A stretch of DNA of 64,000 bases from Parapedobacter sp. SGR-10 (GCF_011030405.1 NZ_JAAJTJ010000008.1:87591-151590), one strand, 5' to 3'. Counted from the stretch's first letter, positions 7,281 to 16,762 are shown. Numbers and translations are program-made. Notes: a model not told the origin generated them from the sequence alone.

Positions 7281-8420
7281 TTAGTAAGAACTGAAAGTTT
7301 TCTTAATCACGGTCGCGATCCTATCCCTTTCCGCGTCCATCAGGTTGGATCCCGAAGGGAGGCACAACCCATTGTCGAAGAGCCTTTCGGCGACTCTCCC
7401 TCCATAATAAGGGGCATCGGCAAATACAGGCTGTAGGTGCATAGGCTTCCAAAGCGGGCGCGACTCGATATTGTCTTCCAAGAAAGCCAGGCGCAACTCT
7501 TCCCTTGTTTTTCCGGCGACCTCCGGGTCTATGGTGATCGCTGCCAGCCAATGGTTCGAATAGTAATCCGCCGAAGGTTCTGTAAGTACGGCCACGCCTT
7601 CGATATCGTTAAATAATGCGACATAAAAATCGGTCATACGGCGGCGTGCTTCTACCCTGTCTTTCAACACTTCCATCTGACCACGGCCTATTCCCGCACA
7701 GATATTGGACATACGGTAGTTGTACCCTATGTGCGAATGCTGGTAATGCGGCGCATCGTCACGGGCCTGCGTCGACAGGAATACGGCTTTGTCCTTGTCT
7801 GCCTGCGAATGGCAGACCAACGCCCCTCCTCCCGAAGTCGTGATGATCTTGTTGCCATTGAAACTCAGCACACCGAAGCGTCCAAATGTACCGCAGGCCT
7901 GTCCTTTATAGCTCGACCCCAAAGCCTCGGCGGCATCTTCGATCACAGGAATATCAAACTCTTTTGCGACTGCCAGAATCTCGTCCATTTTGGCCGGCAT
8001 ACCGTAGAGATGTACCACGATGATGGCTTTGGGCTTCTTGCCTTTGGAGAAACGATCGCGTATAGCCTCCCGAAGCTGTACGGGACACATATTCCATGTA
8101 TCAGGTTCAGAGTCTACGAAAACAGGGATCGCTCCTTGGTAGGCAATGGGATTGGCCGATGCCGAGAAGGTCATGGACTGGCAGATCACTTCATCGCCAT
8201 AGCCCACACCACATTCGATCAGTGCCAAATGGAGTGCTGCTGTGCCTGCTGACAGGGCGGCCACTTTCACATCAACACATAGAAATTTTTCCAGATCTTC
8301 CTCAAAACCATTCACATTGGGTCCCAAAGGTGCTACCCAATTGGCATCAAATGCTTCGTGGATATAGTTTAATTCATTACCTCCCATGTGTGGAGAGGAA
8401 AGCCATATTTTGTCGTTCAT
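7281..8420 (-). CDS. pglE: DegT/DnrJ/EryC1-family sugar aminotransferase (PglE-like)
   Basis: A 379-residue PLP aminotransferase, probably making a UDP-4-amino-4,6-dideoxy-HexNAc from the 4-keto sugar. Visible: the SAGTAALHLAL phosphate-binding loop (57-67), D162 in EDAAEALGS, and the PLP lysine K191 in SFNGNKIITTSGGGA. Downstream of the PglD-like acetyltransferase and PglC-like transferase on the same strand, giving transcript order pglC-pglD-pglE as in bacillosamine/2,4-diacetamido sugar loci. The 4,6-dehydratase (PglF) expected for this pathway is absent from the window. Confidence 0.88.
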   Translation of the reverse strand: MNDKIWLSSPHMGGNELNYIHEAFDANWVAPLGPNVNGFEEDLEKFLCVDVKVAALSAGTAALHLALIECGVGYGDEVICQSMTFSASANPIAYQGAIPVFVDSEPDTWNMCPVQLREAIRDRFSKGKKPKAIIVVHLYGMPAKMDEILAVAKEFDIPVIEDAAEALGSSYKGQACGTFGRFGVLSFNGNKIITTSGGGALVCHSQADKDKAVFLSTQARDDAPHYQHSHIGYNYRMSNICAGIGRGQMEVLKDRVEARRRMTDFYVALFNDIEGVAVLTEPSADYYSNHWLAAITIDPEVAGKTREELRLAFLEDNIESRPLWKPMHLQPVFADAPYYGGRVAERLFDNGLCLPSGSNLMDAERDRIATVIKKTFSSY

Positions 8421-8487
8421 AGTATGAATTAAAAAGTCAAAATTAAAAATTTAAAACGCAAAAATGCCCTCTACTTTTGAATATCCG

Positions 8488-9072
8488 CTATTTTATAATC
8501 CTTCCAGGATTGCCGACTACAGTGGCTCCATCGGAAACATCTTTGATGATAACAGCTCCTGCTCCGATAGTACACCATTTTCCGATTTTAATTCCTTGAA
8601 TAACACAAGCTCCGATACCAATATGCGTACCTTCTCCGACAGTCACATTACCGGCCAATGCTGCATTGGGCGAGATGTGGACATAATCCCCGATGATACA
8701 GTCGTGATCTACGGAAGCATTGGTATTAATGATGCAGTGTCTGCCTATAGTCGCACAACTATTGATGGATACCCCAGCCATGATGACCGTGCCTTCAGCT
8801 ATGACAGCTCTTTGAGAAATGTAAGTTTTTGGATGAATTAAGGTCTGGTACGAGACTCCCTTCGTCTTTCCCACTATTTTTTTGCGGATAGTGTTATTGC
8901 CAATAGAAACTATCAATTCAACAGGTTGCTTAGGAAATTCATGGATAACATTATAGCCTAAAAGCATTTTTTTGGATTTATCTTCATCAATAAAACCTTC
9001 TATTGTAGAATCGTTAGCCTCTGCAATTTCAGCAATAACTTTTCCATGTCCGCTTGCGCCTAATAAATACAT
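8488..9072 (-). CDS. pglD: Sugar O/N-acetyltransferase, PglD/NeuD family
   Basis: A 194-residue protein: an N-terminal Rossmann-like part beginning MYLLGASGHGKV and a C-terminal left-handed beta helix of hexapeptide repeats (from about residue 95, with HDCIIGDYVHISPNAALAG and GIGACVIQG). Transfers acetyl from acetyl-CoA to the 4-amino group made by the neighbouring aminotransferase. The start at ATG 9072 fits the family N-terminus; it follows the PglC-like stop after 1 nt, so the two are translationally coupled. The longer frame (9129) would overlap the upstream gene. Confidence 0.9.
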   Translation of the reverse strand: MYLLGASGHGKVIAEIAEANDSTIEGFIDEDKSKKMLLGYNVIHEFPKQPVELIVSIGNNTIRKKIVGKTKGVSYQTLIHPKTYISQRAVIAEGTVIMAGVSINSCATIGRHCIINTNASVDHDCIIGDYVHISPNAALAGNVTVGEGTHIGIGACVIQGIKIGKWCTIGAGAVIIKDVSDGATVVGNPGRIIK

Positions 9073-9073
9073 A

Positions 9074-9676
9074 CTAATTTCCTTTAAAGACTTCCATAGT
9101 CGCTTGACCTTGTTGGGAAATACCCTCACGGATAAATACTTTTTTTACTGTCAAAAGTAATATTTTCATATCCAATAAAAAACTAACATTATCCACATAC
9201 CACACATCGTAGTCAAATTTTTGTTGCCACGAAATCGCATTTCGTCCGTTTACCTGTGCCCAGCCTGTAATGCCGGGACGGACTTCATGTCGTCTTCGCT
9301 GAATAGCATTGTACAAAGGCAGGTATTGGATCAGAAGCGGTCTTGGCCCGATCAGCGACATATCCCCTTTCAGCACATTGATCAGTTGTGGAATTTCATC
9401 CAACGAGGTTTTCCTGACAAAGGACCCTATTTTGGTGAGTCGCTCGGCATCAGGCAAGAGATCTCCGTTCGCATCTTTCCTGTCATTCATGGTCTTGAAC
9501 TTGACGATCCTAAAGATACGCCCTCCTCTGCCGGGTCGCTGCTGGAAGAAGAAGGGTTTGCCATCGTTGGCAAAGTACAGCCATACCGTCACTACGATCA
9601 GCACAGGGCTTAGCAACAGCAGGCCGAACAAGGCGGCAAAGAAATCGACCAGGCGTTTGAGGAAATTGTTGTACAT
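9074..9676 (-). CDS. pglC: Initiating sugar transferase (PglC/WcaJ-type phosphoglycosyl transferase)
   Basis: A 200-residue monotopic membrane enzyme transferring a phospho-sugar to undecaprenyl phosphate, the first step of repeat-unit synthesis. The N-terminal hydrophobic helix (11-33) precedes the conserved VKFKTM, then the catalytic-region KTSLDEIPQLINVLKGDMSL, GPRP, and RPGITGWAQVNGR. Length matches the short PglC form without the WcaJ N-terminal domains. The next gene upstream is an ATPase, and beyond that lies a second, fragmentary 5' end of a very similar gene (11129-11173). Confidence 0.93.
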   Translation of the reverse strand: MYNNFLKRLVDFFAALFGLLLLSPVLIVVTVWLYFANDGKPFFFQQRPGRGGRIFRIVKFKTMNDRKDANGDLLPDAERLTKIGSFVRKTSLDEIPQLINVLKGDMSLIGPRPLLIQYLPLYNAIQRRRHEVRPGITGWAQVNGRNAISWQQKFDYDVWYVDNVSFLLDMKILLLTVKKVFIREGISQQGQATMEVFKGN

Positions 9677-9684
9677 ATATATAT

Positions 9685-10995
9685 CTACATTTCTTTTAAA
9701 GAGAGGCTTTGATAATCCGCTTTGAAACCTTCAAATCTACGCAGCAGGCCTTCTGATTTTTCTTTTAATTTTTCGATGTTTATCTTGTCCTTATTTCTTT
9801 TGACTTCGGCAAACAGAACTGTCTTTTTTAGGTCGTTGACCGCCACAATATCTATTTCGTTTTGATTACCCCGTTCCCAGTAGGCACCTATCTGATTATA
9901 TTGTTTTTGATCGATGAGTTTTTGTGTAAAATATTTCTCCAGAATTTTTCCACTATAAGCGGTATAATCCCTTGTGATGATTTCTATAAGATAATCCAGA
10001 TTTCCTATTTCGACAGCACTGCGGTATCTGTATATAAAGCGGAACCAAAATTTCAGAAAATTATCTTCTATACTATACTTTACACTTCTGCTATTGGGTT
10101 TTGCCAATATTGGCCGCACTTTTCGGATCAGCCCGTATTCATTCTCCAATCGATCCAAAAAACCGCCGGTCTGCATTTCCATGATCGACTCTATTTCTGT
10201 CCTCGAAGTCTTCCCGGAGGCGATCAGCGTAAGTATCGAGAAATAATTGCCATAATCTTTGCCAAACTCATCTATCAGTACATTTTTTCCTTCTTCCAGA
10301 AACATAGAGTTTTCTGCAACGATCTCGTGTAGCATGGCTTCATATGAAAAAGCATTGGCCTGCACCAACAGCTCTACATATTTGGCCACACCGCCCGTAA
10401 ACAGATAAAGTGCCAATAAATCTTCACTGGAATAATCCGGTGCATAGTCTGTAAGGATTTCCTTTAGTGTAGCTATATCAAACGCCTTGAGATGGATCCT
10501 TTGTGTGGCCCTGCCAAAAAGCGGTTCTTTAGAATTCTCAAAGATCCTGGTCATCATCGAGTACACTGAGCCGCAGAGGATCAGATTTAATGTACTCTGC
10601 TCCTTATTGCTGTCCCAAATATTCTGCATATCCGAATATACAGACGGATTGACTGAGTTAAATTCCTGAAACTCGTCAATGATCAGCGTGAAATGCCGGG
10701 TCTTGGACAGTTCGATGATCATACCAAACAAATCCCTGAATGTTTTTATCTCACCAAAAATCGGGACATTCAACTTTTGTCTGATCTCCTCCGTAAATTC
10801 TGCACATAACAGGATCTCACTTTTTTTGGCGACAAACAAGTAAATACAATCCGTATTTTCAGTGGCTCTGATCAACAGGCTTGTTTTGCCAATACGCCTT
10901 CTACCCACCACGAAAGTCATTTGCGCAGCATGTGTGGACAGTTTCTGGATTTTGTCCAACAATACCAACTCATTTTGCCTGTTATAGAATTTCAT
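9685..10995 (-). CDS. ATPase of the AAA/DUF234 family
   Basis: 436 residues. The N-terminus has a Walker A loop VGRRRIGKTSLL (29-40) and a Walker B FTLIIDEFQEF (about 115-125). The winged-helix middle part contains GKTSRTEIESIM, and the C-terminal nuclease-like domain has EIDIVAV and FAEVKRNKD, a PD-(D/E)XK pattern. The molecular role of this archaeal-type ATPase family is unresolved. It sits alone inside a polysaccharide operon, 8 bp upstream of pglC, and a sugar-transferase 5' fragment lies on its other side, so it looks like an insertion into the operon. Confidence 0.85.
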   Translation of the reverse strand: MKFYNRQNELVLLDKIQKLSTHAAQMTFVVGRRRIGKTSLLIRATENTDCIYLFVAKKSEILLCAEFTEEIRQKLNVPIFGEIKTFRDLFGMIIELSKTRHFTLIIDEFQEFNSVNPSVYSDMQNIWDSNKEQSTLNLILCGSVYSMMTRIFENSKEPLFGRATQRIHLKAFDIATLKEILTDYAPDYSSEDLLALYLFTGGVAKYVELLVQANAFSYEAMLHEIVAENSMFLEEGKNVLIDEFGKDYGNYFSILTLIASGKTSRTEIESIMEMQTGGFLDRLENEYGLIRKVRPILAKPNSRSVKYSIEDNFLKFWFRFIYRYRSAVEIGNLDYLIEIITRDYTAYSGKILEKYFTQKLIDQKQYNQIGAYWERGNQNEIDIVAVNDLKKTVLFAEVKRNKDKINIEKLKEKSEGLLRRFEGFKADYQSLSLKEM

Positions 10996-11128
10996 TTTTT
11001 ATCGTAATATAGATTACCGTAACACAGATTGCGATAACAAAATTACTAAAATTAGCATACTATTCAAACGTAAAAATGTGCCACTTGTGATTGTACAGGG
11101 CACAAGTCAAAAACTTTGCGCAAGCGGG

Positions 11129-11173
11129 GGCGGCAAAGAAATCAGTGAGTCGTTTGAAAAAGTGTGCGTACAT
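11129..11173 (-). pseudogene. 5' fragment of a second sugar transferase gene
   Basis: Reading from ATG 11173 on the minus strand gives MYAHFFKRLTDFFAA, matching the start of the intact sugar transferase (MYNNFLKRLVDFFAA) at about 11 of 15 positions. Similarity stops abruptly at about 11129. It lies 27 bp after the GT4 stop, where an initiating transferase gene would be expected. Likely the remnant left when the ATPase gene arrived or when the transferase was exchanged. Confidence 0.65.
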
Positions 11174-11200
11174 CCGTTTGTAGGTTAACCGTTTAATGGA

Positions 11201-12412
11201 TTAATTATTTAATCGATGTGAGCTTTGCGTGTGTGGTATCAGGCCTTTCTGCTCCAACAGGCTGTTATATTCTGCCAATAGTGCTTCCCAAACGACCCGC
11301 TGTTCGTATCTTGTCTCGATCATCTTTCGGGCATTACGCTGAAGTTGCTCGTAATAAGCTTTATCATGACTGATCTTACGCATGGCCTCCATTAGTTTTT
11401 CTACATTTTTGGACGGCACGATAGTTCCGTTTTGCCCCTCTATAACGATCTCGTTGCAACCGTTGATGTCGGAGACAATGCTCGGCAACCCCATCGCACC
11501 GGCCTGCATAACGACATTCGGAAACCCCTCTCTATAACTCGGAAAAGCTAACGCATCGGATATAGCAAAGTACGGACGGACGTCTTTCTGAAATCCAACG
11601 GAGATAATATTCGGATTGGTCTCTATTTCTTTTAGGGTTTCAGGCTTTAACGGGTCGAGTTTTGTTTCCAGCGAACCAACAAGCAGCAGCTTCACGTTAC
11701 GTTCCGGCACCCCGCACGCCGTACCCCGAAAAGCCTCAACCAACTCATTTATCCCCTTGTCCCCTACCAAGCGACCGACAAAGACGAAAACAAAATCCAT
11801 TCCGGATATGCCCAAATCCTGCCTCAATTGCCCAACCTGTTCCCTGGTAAAATGGCTTGACGAAAAGAAACCTGTATCGATACCATTGGAAGACCCATTG
11901 GAAACGATCTTTAATTTGTCTTCTCGGGTATACTTGTTTTCTAAGATAAAATCATACAAACCTAAGGAATTGGGGTAGACCTTTGTCGCACAGCTATAGG
12001 TCAATTTTTCGACAAAATCAAGCACTTTTCTTGTTAGTCCTTTTGCTTCCATCAATGGCAGACCGGCTACTGTATGCAGGCGTATGGGAACACCTGCCAA
12101 CTTGGCCCCCAACATTCCAACTATACCAGCTTTGGGCGTGTGGGAGTGAACTATTGTCGGCTTTTCCTTTTTACAGAGCTTATAAAATTGCCATAAAGAC
12201 TTTATATCTTTTAGAGGAGAGATCGTCCGGGTCATTTCCAAGGGAATAACAGGAATCCCTTCGCTCTGCATTATTTGATGGAGATCCTCTCCATCAGAAG
12301 AGATTCCCTTTACTGCAAATCCGTTTTCGGACATAAATCTGTGCTGTCCTTTGAGCAGGACGCGTAGAGAAATGGGGACAGTGGTGATGCGGACGAGTTT
12401 GAACTTATTCAT
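11201..12412 (-). CDS. Family 4 glycosyltransferase
   Basis: About 403 residues, GT-B fold. The N-terminal domain begins MNKFKLVRITTVPISLR. HSHTPKAG and the GLYDFIL region precede the C-terminal donor domain with FVGRLVGDKGINELVEAF and the E-X7-E-type motif PSYREGFPNVVMQAGAMGLP. Probably adds the second sugar after PglC initiation. The ATG at 12436 would add eight residues; 12412 fits related proteins better. First sugar-adding gene after Wzc in transcript order. Confidence 0.88.
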   Translation of the reverse strand: MNKFKLVRITTVPISLRVLLKGQHRFMSENGFAVKGISSDGEDLHQIMQSEGIPVIPLEMTRTISPLKDIKSLWQFYKLCKKEKPTIVHSHTPKAGIVGMLGAKLAGVPIRLHTVAGLPLMEAKGLTRKVLDFVEKLTYSCATKVYPNSLGLYDFILENKYTREDKLKIVSNGSSNGIDTGFFSSSHFTREQVGQLRQDLGISGMDFVFVFVGRLVGDKGINELVEAFRGTACGVPERNVKLLLVGSLETKLDPLKPETLKEIETNPNIISVGFQKDVRPYFAISDALAFPSYREGFPNVVMQAGAMGLPSIVSDINGCNEIVIEGQNGTIVPSKNVEKLMEAMRKISHDKAYYEQLQRNARKMIETRYEQRVVWEALLAEYNSLLEQKGLIPHTQSSHRLNN

Positions 12413-12730
12413 TTTTATTTCCGTGGCAGATGTCATGGACCATTATTGCAGTTCACAAACCTAAATAAAATGCTTTGTATTCACGAATGCCGATCGCAAA
12501 AATATGGATAAGGGATGCTATCTAAGGTTTAAAGTTCGATCATTCAACTGTTGGACCGTCAATCTAAAAAACCCTAATTCATAATCCGCCTCTCTCCAGT
12601 CCCCAAGTCCCCCGTCTCCCTTTCCCCCAGTCTCCCCTCCTCGAACCCCGCAACACGTACCTCGCACCCCTTCATTATCAACAGTCCCCTCGTCTCCCCT
12701 TCCCCCAGTCTCCGCACCTCGCAACCCACA
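12413..12730. other. Intergenic composite tract, no gene seen
   Basis: From about 12525 the plus strand shows the order seen in other gaps of this cluster: a TTTAAAG/TCAACTG block, a CAATCTAAAA...AATTCATAATCC block, then C-rich runs of the type CCCAGTCTCCC and CGCACCTCGCA. It contains no believable frame and may represent decayed intergenic repeats. Confidence 0.6.
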
Positions 12731-15118
12731 CTACTCCACTTTCTTCGGCTTAAACCATCCTGCCACCCGTTGCTTTAACCGCTCCCGTAGCGACCTGCTG
12801 TGCTGATCACCATAGCCGTATCCGTAACCATATCCATAGCCGTACCCTCTCGCAAAGTCAACATCATTCAACACGACAGCCATATTCTTGAGTTTACCCT
12901 CTTCGTACAATTCCTTGGGTATATTCAGCAGACGTTTATCGAGGAAGTTTGCCCGGGTGACATATATCGTCAGGTCAGCATTATGCGCGATGAGCAAGGT
13001 GTCCGTCACCAGACCCACCGGTGCCGTATCCACCAATACATAGTCGTAGTGCTCACGTCCAAAGGCGATGATATCATCAAAATGCCCGTTCATCAGCAGC
13101 TCGGCCGGATTTGGGGCCACATAGCCCGAATATATGATGTCAAAGTTATAGCCTTCCGGCTTTCGGATGATGATATTGTGTATATCCATATCCGGATTGA
13201 CCAGGTACTGCGTGATACCTACATTGGTATGCTGCAGATAGGACAGCCCCAGATAATCCAGCACCTTCGGACTGCGGATATCCGCACCGATCAATAGTAC
13301 GCGTTTGCCCGACATGGACAGGATGCGCGAGAGATTGGTCGCAACGAAGGACTTGCCTTCTCCGGAAGTAGTAGAGGTCACAAAGATCACGGCAGTATCC
13401 TTTTTTACGCCCAACATAAAGCTAATATTGGTCCGCAGGATACGGAACGCCTCGGCCAGCGAGCTTCGGTCGTTTTCCTTGACAATGGGTTCTTCCGAGG
13501 TCGGCAACTCACCTAATACAGGTGCAGAGAATCTGTCTTCAATATCTTTGCGGCTGTGGATCTTGTTGTCCAGCATGAACTTGACAAACAATATGCCGAT
13601 CGGCAGGACGATACCTACGACCAATCCGATCAGGTAATAATTGCGCGCCACAGGGGCGATAGGGCCATATCCTTTGGCCGGTTCGATGATCTTGATATTC
13701 TCGGGTTTGGCCGAAGCGGCGATCTCCATTTCTTCCCTCTTCTGCAACAGAAACAGGTACATGGCTTCCACAATCTGCTGCTGCCGTGCGATGCTTTTGA
13801 AATCATTCTCGTTGCGCGGCACGGAACCGAGATCCGAACGCAGGCTGCGCAACCTATTCTCCACATTGCGCACACCCAGCGTATTGACTTCCAAAGCATT
13901 TTCTATAGACGCCTGAAGGTTGTGATACAGCAGACCGATCTGTTCGTTCAATCTGACGACCACGGGGTTTTCCTCCGTAGCAGACTTGAGCAGGCTTTCC
14001 CGCTCGAGCAGCAGCCTGTTGAGATTGGCAACGGCAGTCGTGACCTCTGCAGATTGTATACCCAGATTCTCCGGCAGGATCTTCATGCTCTTCTTTTGCA
14101 CTTCGGCACGGATATAGCGGATCAGCTGCTGTTGGAACTGCAGATCGAACAATTGCTTTTCAAAAGTAGTCAACTCCCCTTGTGCGATACCTGCACTGGT
14201 CTCCACATCGACTATCTTATTGCTCGTCTTGAAATCTTCCACCCGCTTATCGACACGCTGCAGATCCTCGGTAATCAGGTTTACCCGTTCGTTGATAAAG
14301 CTCGTGGAGGCTGCCGTCACCTTGTTTTTGTCGTTGCTCAGATCCCGGTCATACGCCTGGATCAGATCCCGAAGGATTATTTCGGCCTTTTCTTGCGAGA
14401 AAGATGTATAACCAAAATTCAGTATGGTATTGCTTTTCTCCGCTCTACCTACTGTCAATGTACCTTTCAGCTCATTGGCCGTGCTCACTAGCGGCCGTAT
14501 AGTCACCAAGAAATGTCGGCCGGCTGTAGGTTTGCCATCCATGGGAGAGACCAGTAGCTTTACACCGTCCACGGCAAACGGCTTTCCAACAACTGCTGTT
14601 ATACCGTTATTACCCTGATTGACCGTCAGATCACTATCCTTGCCAAAGCTGAGCTTGATATCCAATGTCAGTTCCTCCTGCTGCGCTTCTGTTTTGTCCA
14701 AGATCTCTAGCGAGAAGGGAAGAGCATCGGCCAAAAGCTCCTTATGGTTGATCCGCCCCATCTCATGGTAGGTGATGTAAAACTTATTTTTCCGTACGAC
14801 TTCCTGCATCAGCTTACTGGAACGTATGATTTGTATCTGGTCATCCAATGCCGTATTTGAATTGAGCGGTGCCAAGGTTCCCAAGGCCATCAGTTCCGAG
14901 GGTGCATTTTCTTTGTCCAGAACCATGACCTTGGCCGAAGCCGCGTATGTACGCTCCGTATAGCGCAGGTATAGATGCGCGATGCACAGGGCCAGTACCA
15001 CCGCCGCCACGACCCATTTCCAATAATAGCCGTACTGCTCGACAAGCTGGCGGATATCGATCGATTCATCGGCATCCTCCCTGTGGCTGTAGCCCCTATT
15101 TTGCTGCGTATCTTGCAT
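12731..15118 (-). CDS. wzc: Polysaccharide co-polymerase and tyrosine autokinase (Wzc family)
   Basis: 795 residues. An N-terminal Wzz domain with a first membrane helix (about 33-53), a long coiled-coil periplasmic part, and a second helix near 500 are followed by a cytoplasmic BY-kinase. Its Walker A is TTSGEGKS (to about 590), Walker A' is LLIGADIRSP (G where a D is common) and Walker B is YVLVDTAP (about 693-700). Near the end lies an alternating Gly-Tyr run of six tyrosines (about 753-770), the expected autophosphorylation cluster, encoded by a near-perfect 6-nt repeat. Starts 1 nt after the Wza stop, so wza-wzc are coupled. Confidence 0.94.
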   Translation of the reverse strand: MQDTQQNRGYSHREDADESIDIRQLVEQYGYYWKWVVAAVVLALCIAHLYLRYTERTYAASAKVMVLDKENAPSELMALGTLAPLNSNTALDDQIQIIRSSKLMQEVVRKNKFYITYHEMGRINHKELLADALPFSLEILDKTEAQQEELTLDIKLSFGKDSDLTVNQGNNGITAVVGKPFAVDGVKLLVSPMDGKPTAGRHFLVTIRPLVSTANELKGTLTVGRAEKSNTILNFGYTSFSQEKAEIILRDLIQAYDRDLSNDKNKVTAASTSFINERVNLITEDLQRVDKRVEDFKTSNKIVDVETSAGIAQGELTTFEKQLFDLQFQQQLIRYIRAEVQKKSMKILPENLGIQSAEVTTAVANLNRLLLERESLLKSATEENPVVVRLNEQIGLLYHNLQASIENALEVNTLGVRNVENRLRSLRSDLGSVPRNENDFKSIARQQQIVEAMYLFLLQKREEMEIAASAKPENIKIIEPAKGYGPIAPVARNYYLIGLVVGIVLPIGILFVKFMLDNKIHSRKDIEDRFSAPVLGELPTSEEPIVKENDRSSLAEAFRILRTNISFMLGVKKDTAVIFVTSTTSGEGKSFVATNLSRILSMSGKRVLLIGADIRSPKVLDYLGLSYLQHTNVGITQYLVNPDMDIHNIIIRKPEGYNFDIIYSGYVAPNPAELLMNGHFDDIIAFGREHYDYVLVDTAPVGLVTDTLLIAHNADLTIYVTRANFLDKRLLNIPKELYEEGKLKNMAVVLNDVDFARGYGYGYGYGYGYGDQHSRSLRERLKQRVAGWFKPKKVE

Positions 15119-15119
15119 A

Positions 15120-15884
15120 TTACTTCAGATTAAAGAGGTTGTAAATGGTCAATCCTGCCCCTATCACCGTCATACCCAAAGATAGGTACCACGGACGTCG
15201 GTTGCCCTGTATACCCGTCGTGTTCGGTTCCACATAGATGATATCATTCTGGGTGAGGTAATAAGCAGGTGAATTCAGTATACCGGCGTCCCGGATATCC
15301 AGCCGGTATGAACGGCGTTGGGCTCCTTCCTCCCGGATGACGAGGATATCGTTGCGCCTGGCCGTGATCTTCAGATCACCGGACATCGCTATCGCATCCA
15401 GTATCGTCGGTCGGTCGTTGTCGCTGAGATCAATCACCTGCGCACCGATATCTCCCAGAATTGTCACACGGAAATTCTCGATCTGCACATCGATTATGGG
15501 ATCGTTGACATAACGTTTCAGCGCTTCGCGAATAGACTCCACCGTCTGCAGGCGGGTCTTGCCCGCTACATGAACAGCTCCCAGATACGGCAATACCACA
15601 TTGCCCCCATGATCGACAGTGTACAGGATCTGGTTTGTGGCCCCACCTCCGCCACCTTGTGTCGTATTGACCCGAAAAGGGGCAATGGCCGCTTCATCCG
15701 GGCCCGACACATTGATACGCAGCCGGTCCATAGGCTTGATCCTGACGTAATCGACCGAAAAAGCTGAATCCAGCACAGATTGGTTTTGCTGGAAATAGAT
15801 CACATCCTTTCGGGATGCACAGGAACTGACCAGCAGTAATGCTGAGACAAATGCAACGCATATAGGTAATAGATAATTCCTCAT
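15120..15884 (-). CDS. wza: Outer-membrane polysaccharide export lipoprotein (Wza/OPX family)
   Basis: 254 residues with a lipoprotein signal peptide (hydrophobic 5-20, lipobox LVSSC around C22). Then come the polysaccharide export (PES) domain around VDYVRIKPMDRLRINVSG, SLBB-like domains, and a C-terminal hydrophobic segment (LSLGMTVIGAGLTIYNL). Forms the export channel with Wzc. The protein is shorter than E. coli Wza (about 380), as is usual in Bacteroidota. First gene of the exopolysaccharide operon in the window. Confidence 0.92.
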   Translation of the reverse strand: MRNYLLPICVAFVSALLLVSSCASRKDVIYFQQNQSVLDSAFSVDYVRIKPMDRLRINVSGPDEAAIAPFRVNTTQGGGGGATNQILYTVDHGGNVVLPYLGAVHVAGKTRLQTVESIREALKRYVNDPIIDVQIENFRVTILGDIGAQVIDLSDNDRPTILDAIAMSGDLKITARRNDILVIREEGAQRRSYRLDIRDAGILNSPAYYLTQNDIIYVEPNTTGIQGNRRPWYLSLGMTVIGAGLTIYNLFNLK

Positions 15885-16230
15885 TTGGAGATTGTATTTT
15901 TGTTATTCATTGCTTTCGCTTAATCGCTTAACTACTAATCGTCAATCTGAAATCGTAATTCGTAAATCCTCCCCCCCCTCAACTGTACCCTGTCCTCTTT
16001 CAACTGTCCTCTAACCTCGTATCCCGCACCTCGCACCCCACAAATATACATTTATTGCTCCAACTGTCCATCAAGCTCAGGAATTTTTTGATAGTCCGAC
16101 CCAGCCCCGCCTCCCTGTTCGAGGTTTAAAGCTTAACCGTAAATTGTCAATCTTAATTCATAATTTACCCCAAGTCTCCCTCTCTCCCAATCTCCCTCTC
16201 CCCAAGTCTCCCAGTCTCCCATCCCCTCTC
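15885..16230. other. Intergenic composite tract upstream of wza, no gene seen
   Basis: It contains TTAATCGCTTAACTAC, AATCTGAAATCGTAATTCG, C-rich runs (CTCCCCCCCCT, TCGTATCCCGCACCTCGCAC) and a second round of the same three blocks at 16125-16225. No reading frame is convincing. The wza promoter should lie here on the minus strand, but no clear TAnnTTTG box was identified. Confidence 0.55.
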
Positions 16231-16668
16231 TCAAAACCAACGCCTTACACTCCGTGCCCATACCACGAGGATAAAAAACAGCAGCCCGCCCCAAACCACA
16301 AAACCGACATGCCATCTACTCGTTTTTTTGATCATACCCATCCACGTGGATTCTGCTGCCTGAGATTGCATATAGACGCTATCTGCGGTTTGCATGCACG
16401 AAAAGTCCCGTTTCCGGCCTCCTGCTACCCGGAGTGATCCCGACCAACCATACAGCCCACTATCCGGATGAAAATAAAAAAGGCTATCGGTCCTAAAATG
16501 CCAGGAATGGGAGGCACTATCCTGTTGCCGAAACAATAGGGTATGATGCTGTTCTTCCCGCCGGTACTGCCGATCGGCTGCCGAATAGCCTGTGATACGG
16601 CTTTCCCTAAATGACCGGCAAGCACCAAAAATCAAGATAATCATACTGAAGCACGTGATCCGTTTCAT
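16231..16668 (-). CDS. Small lipoprotein with C-terminal membrane helix, unknown function
   Basis: About 145 residues from ATG 16668. Signal peptide MKRITCFSMIILIFGAC with a lipobox-like FGAC (C17), a polar middle rich in Q, R, H and S, and a C-terminal helix (about VGFVVWGGLLFFILVVW) followed by basic residues. The family is not recognised. Last gene of the minus-strand accessory cluster DUF6266 / membrane protein / CHAP-like peptidase / this gene, so it may work with the peptidase at the cell envelope. Confidence 0.6.
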   Translation of the reverse strand: MKRITCFSMIILIFGACRSFRESRITGYSAADRQYRREEQHHTLLFRQQDSASHSWHFRTDSLFYFHPDSGLYGWSGSLRVAGGRKRDFSCMQTADSVYMQSQAAESTWMGMIKKTSRWHVGFVVWGGLLFFILVVWARSVRRWF

Positions 16669-16762
16669 TGTTTTGCTGTTTAAAAACATGATATCCAACA
16701 TTAATTCTATAATTTATAATCGTAATCCATAATCCCGCATCCCGTAACTGTCCACTCTTCTC

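Noticed and set aside
12800..13297. 165-codon plus-strand frame opposite wzc
   Set aside because: Antisense shadow of a confidently assigned gene.
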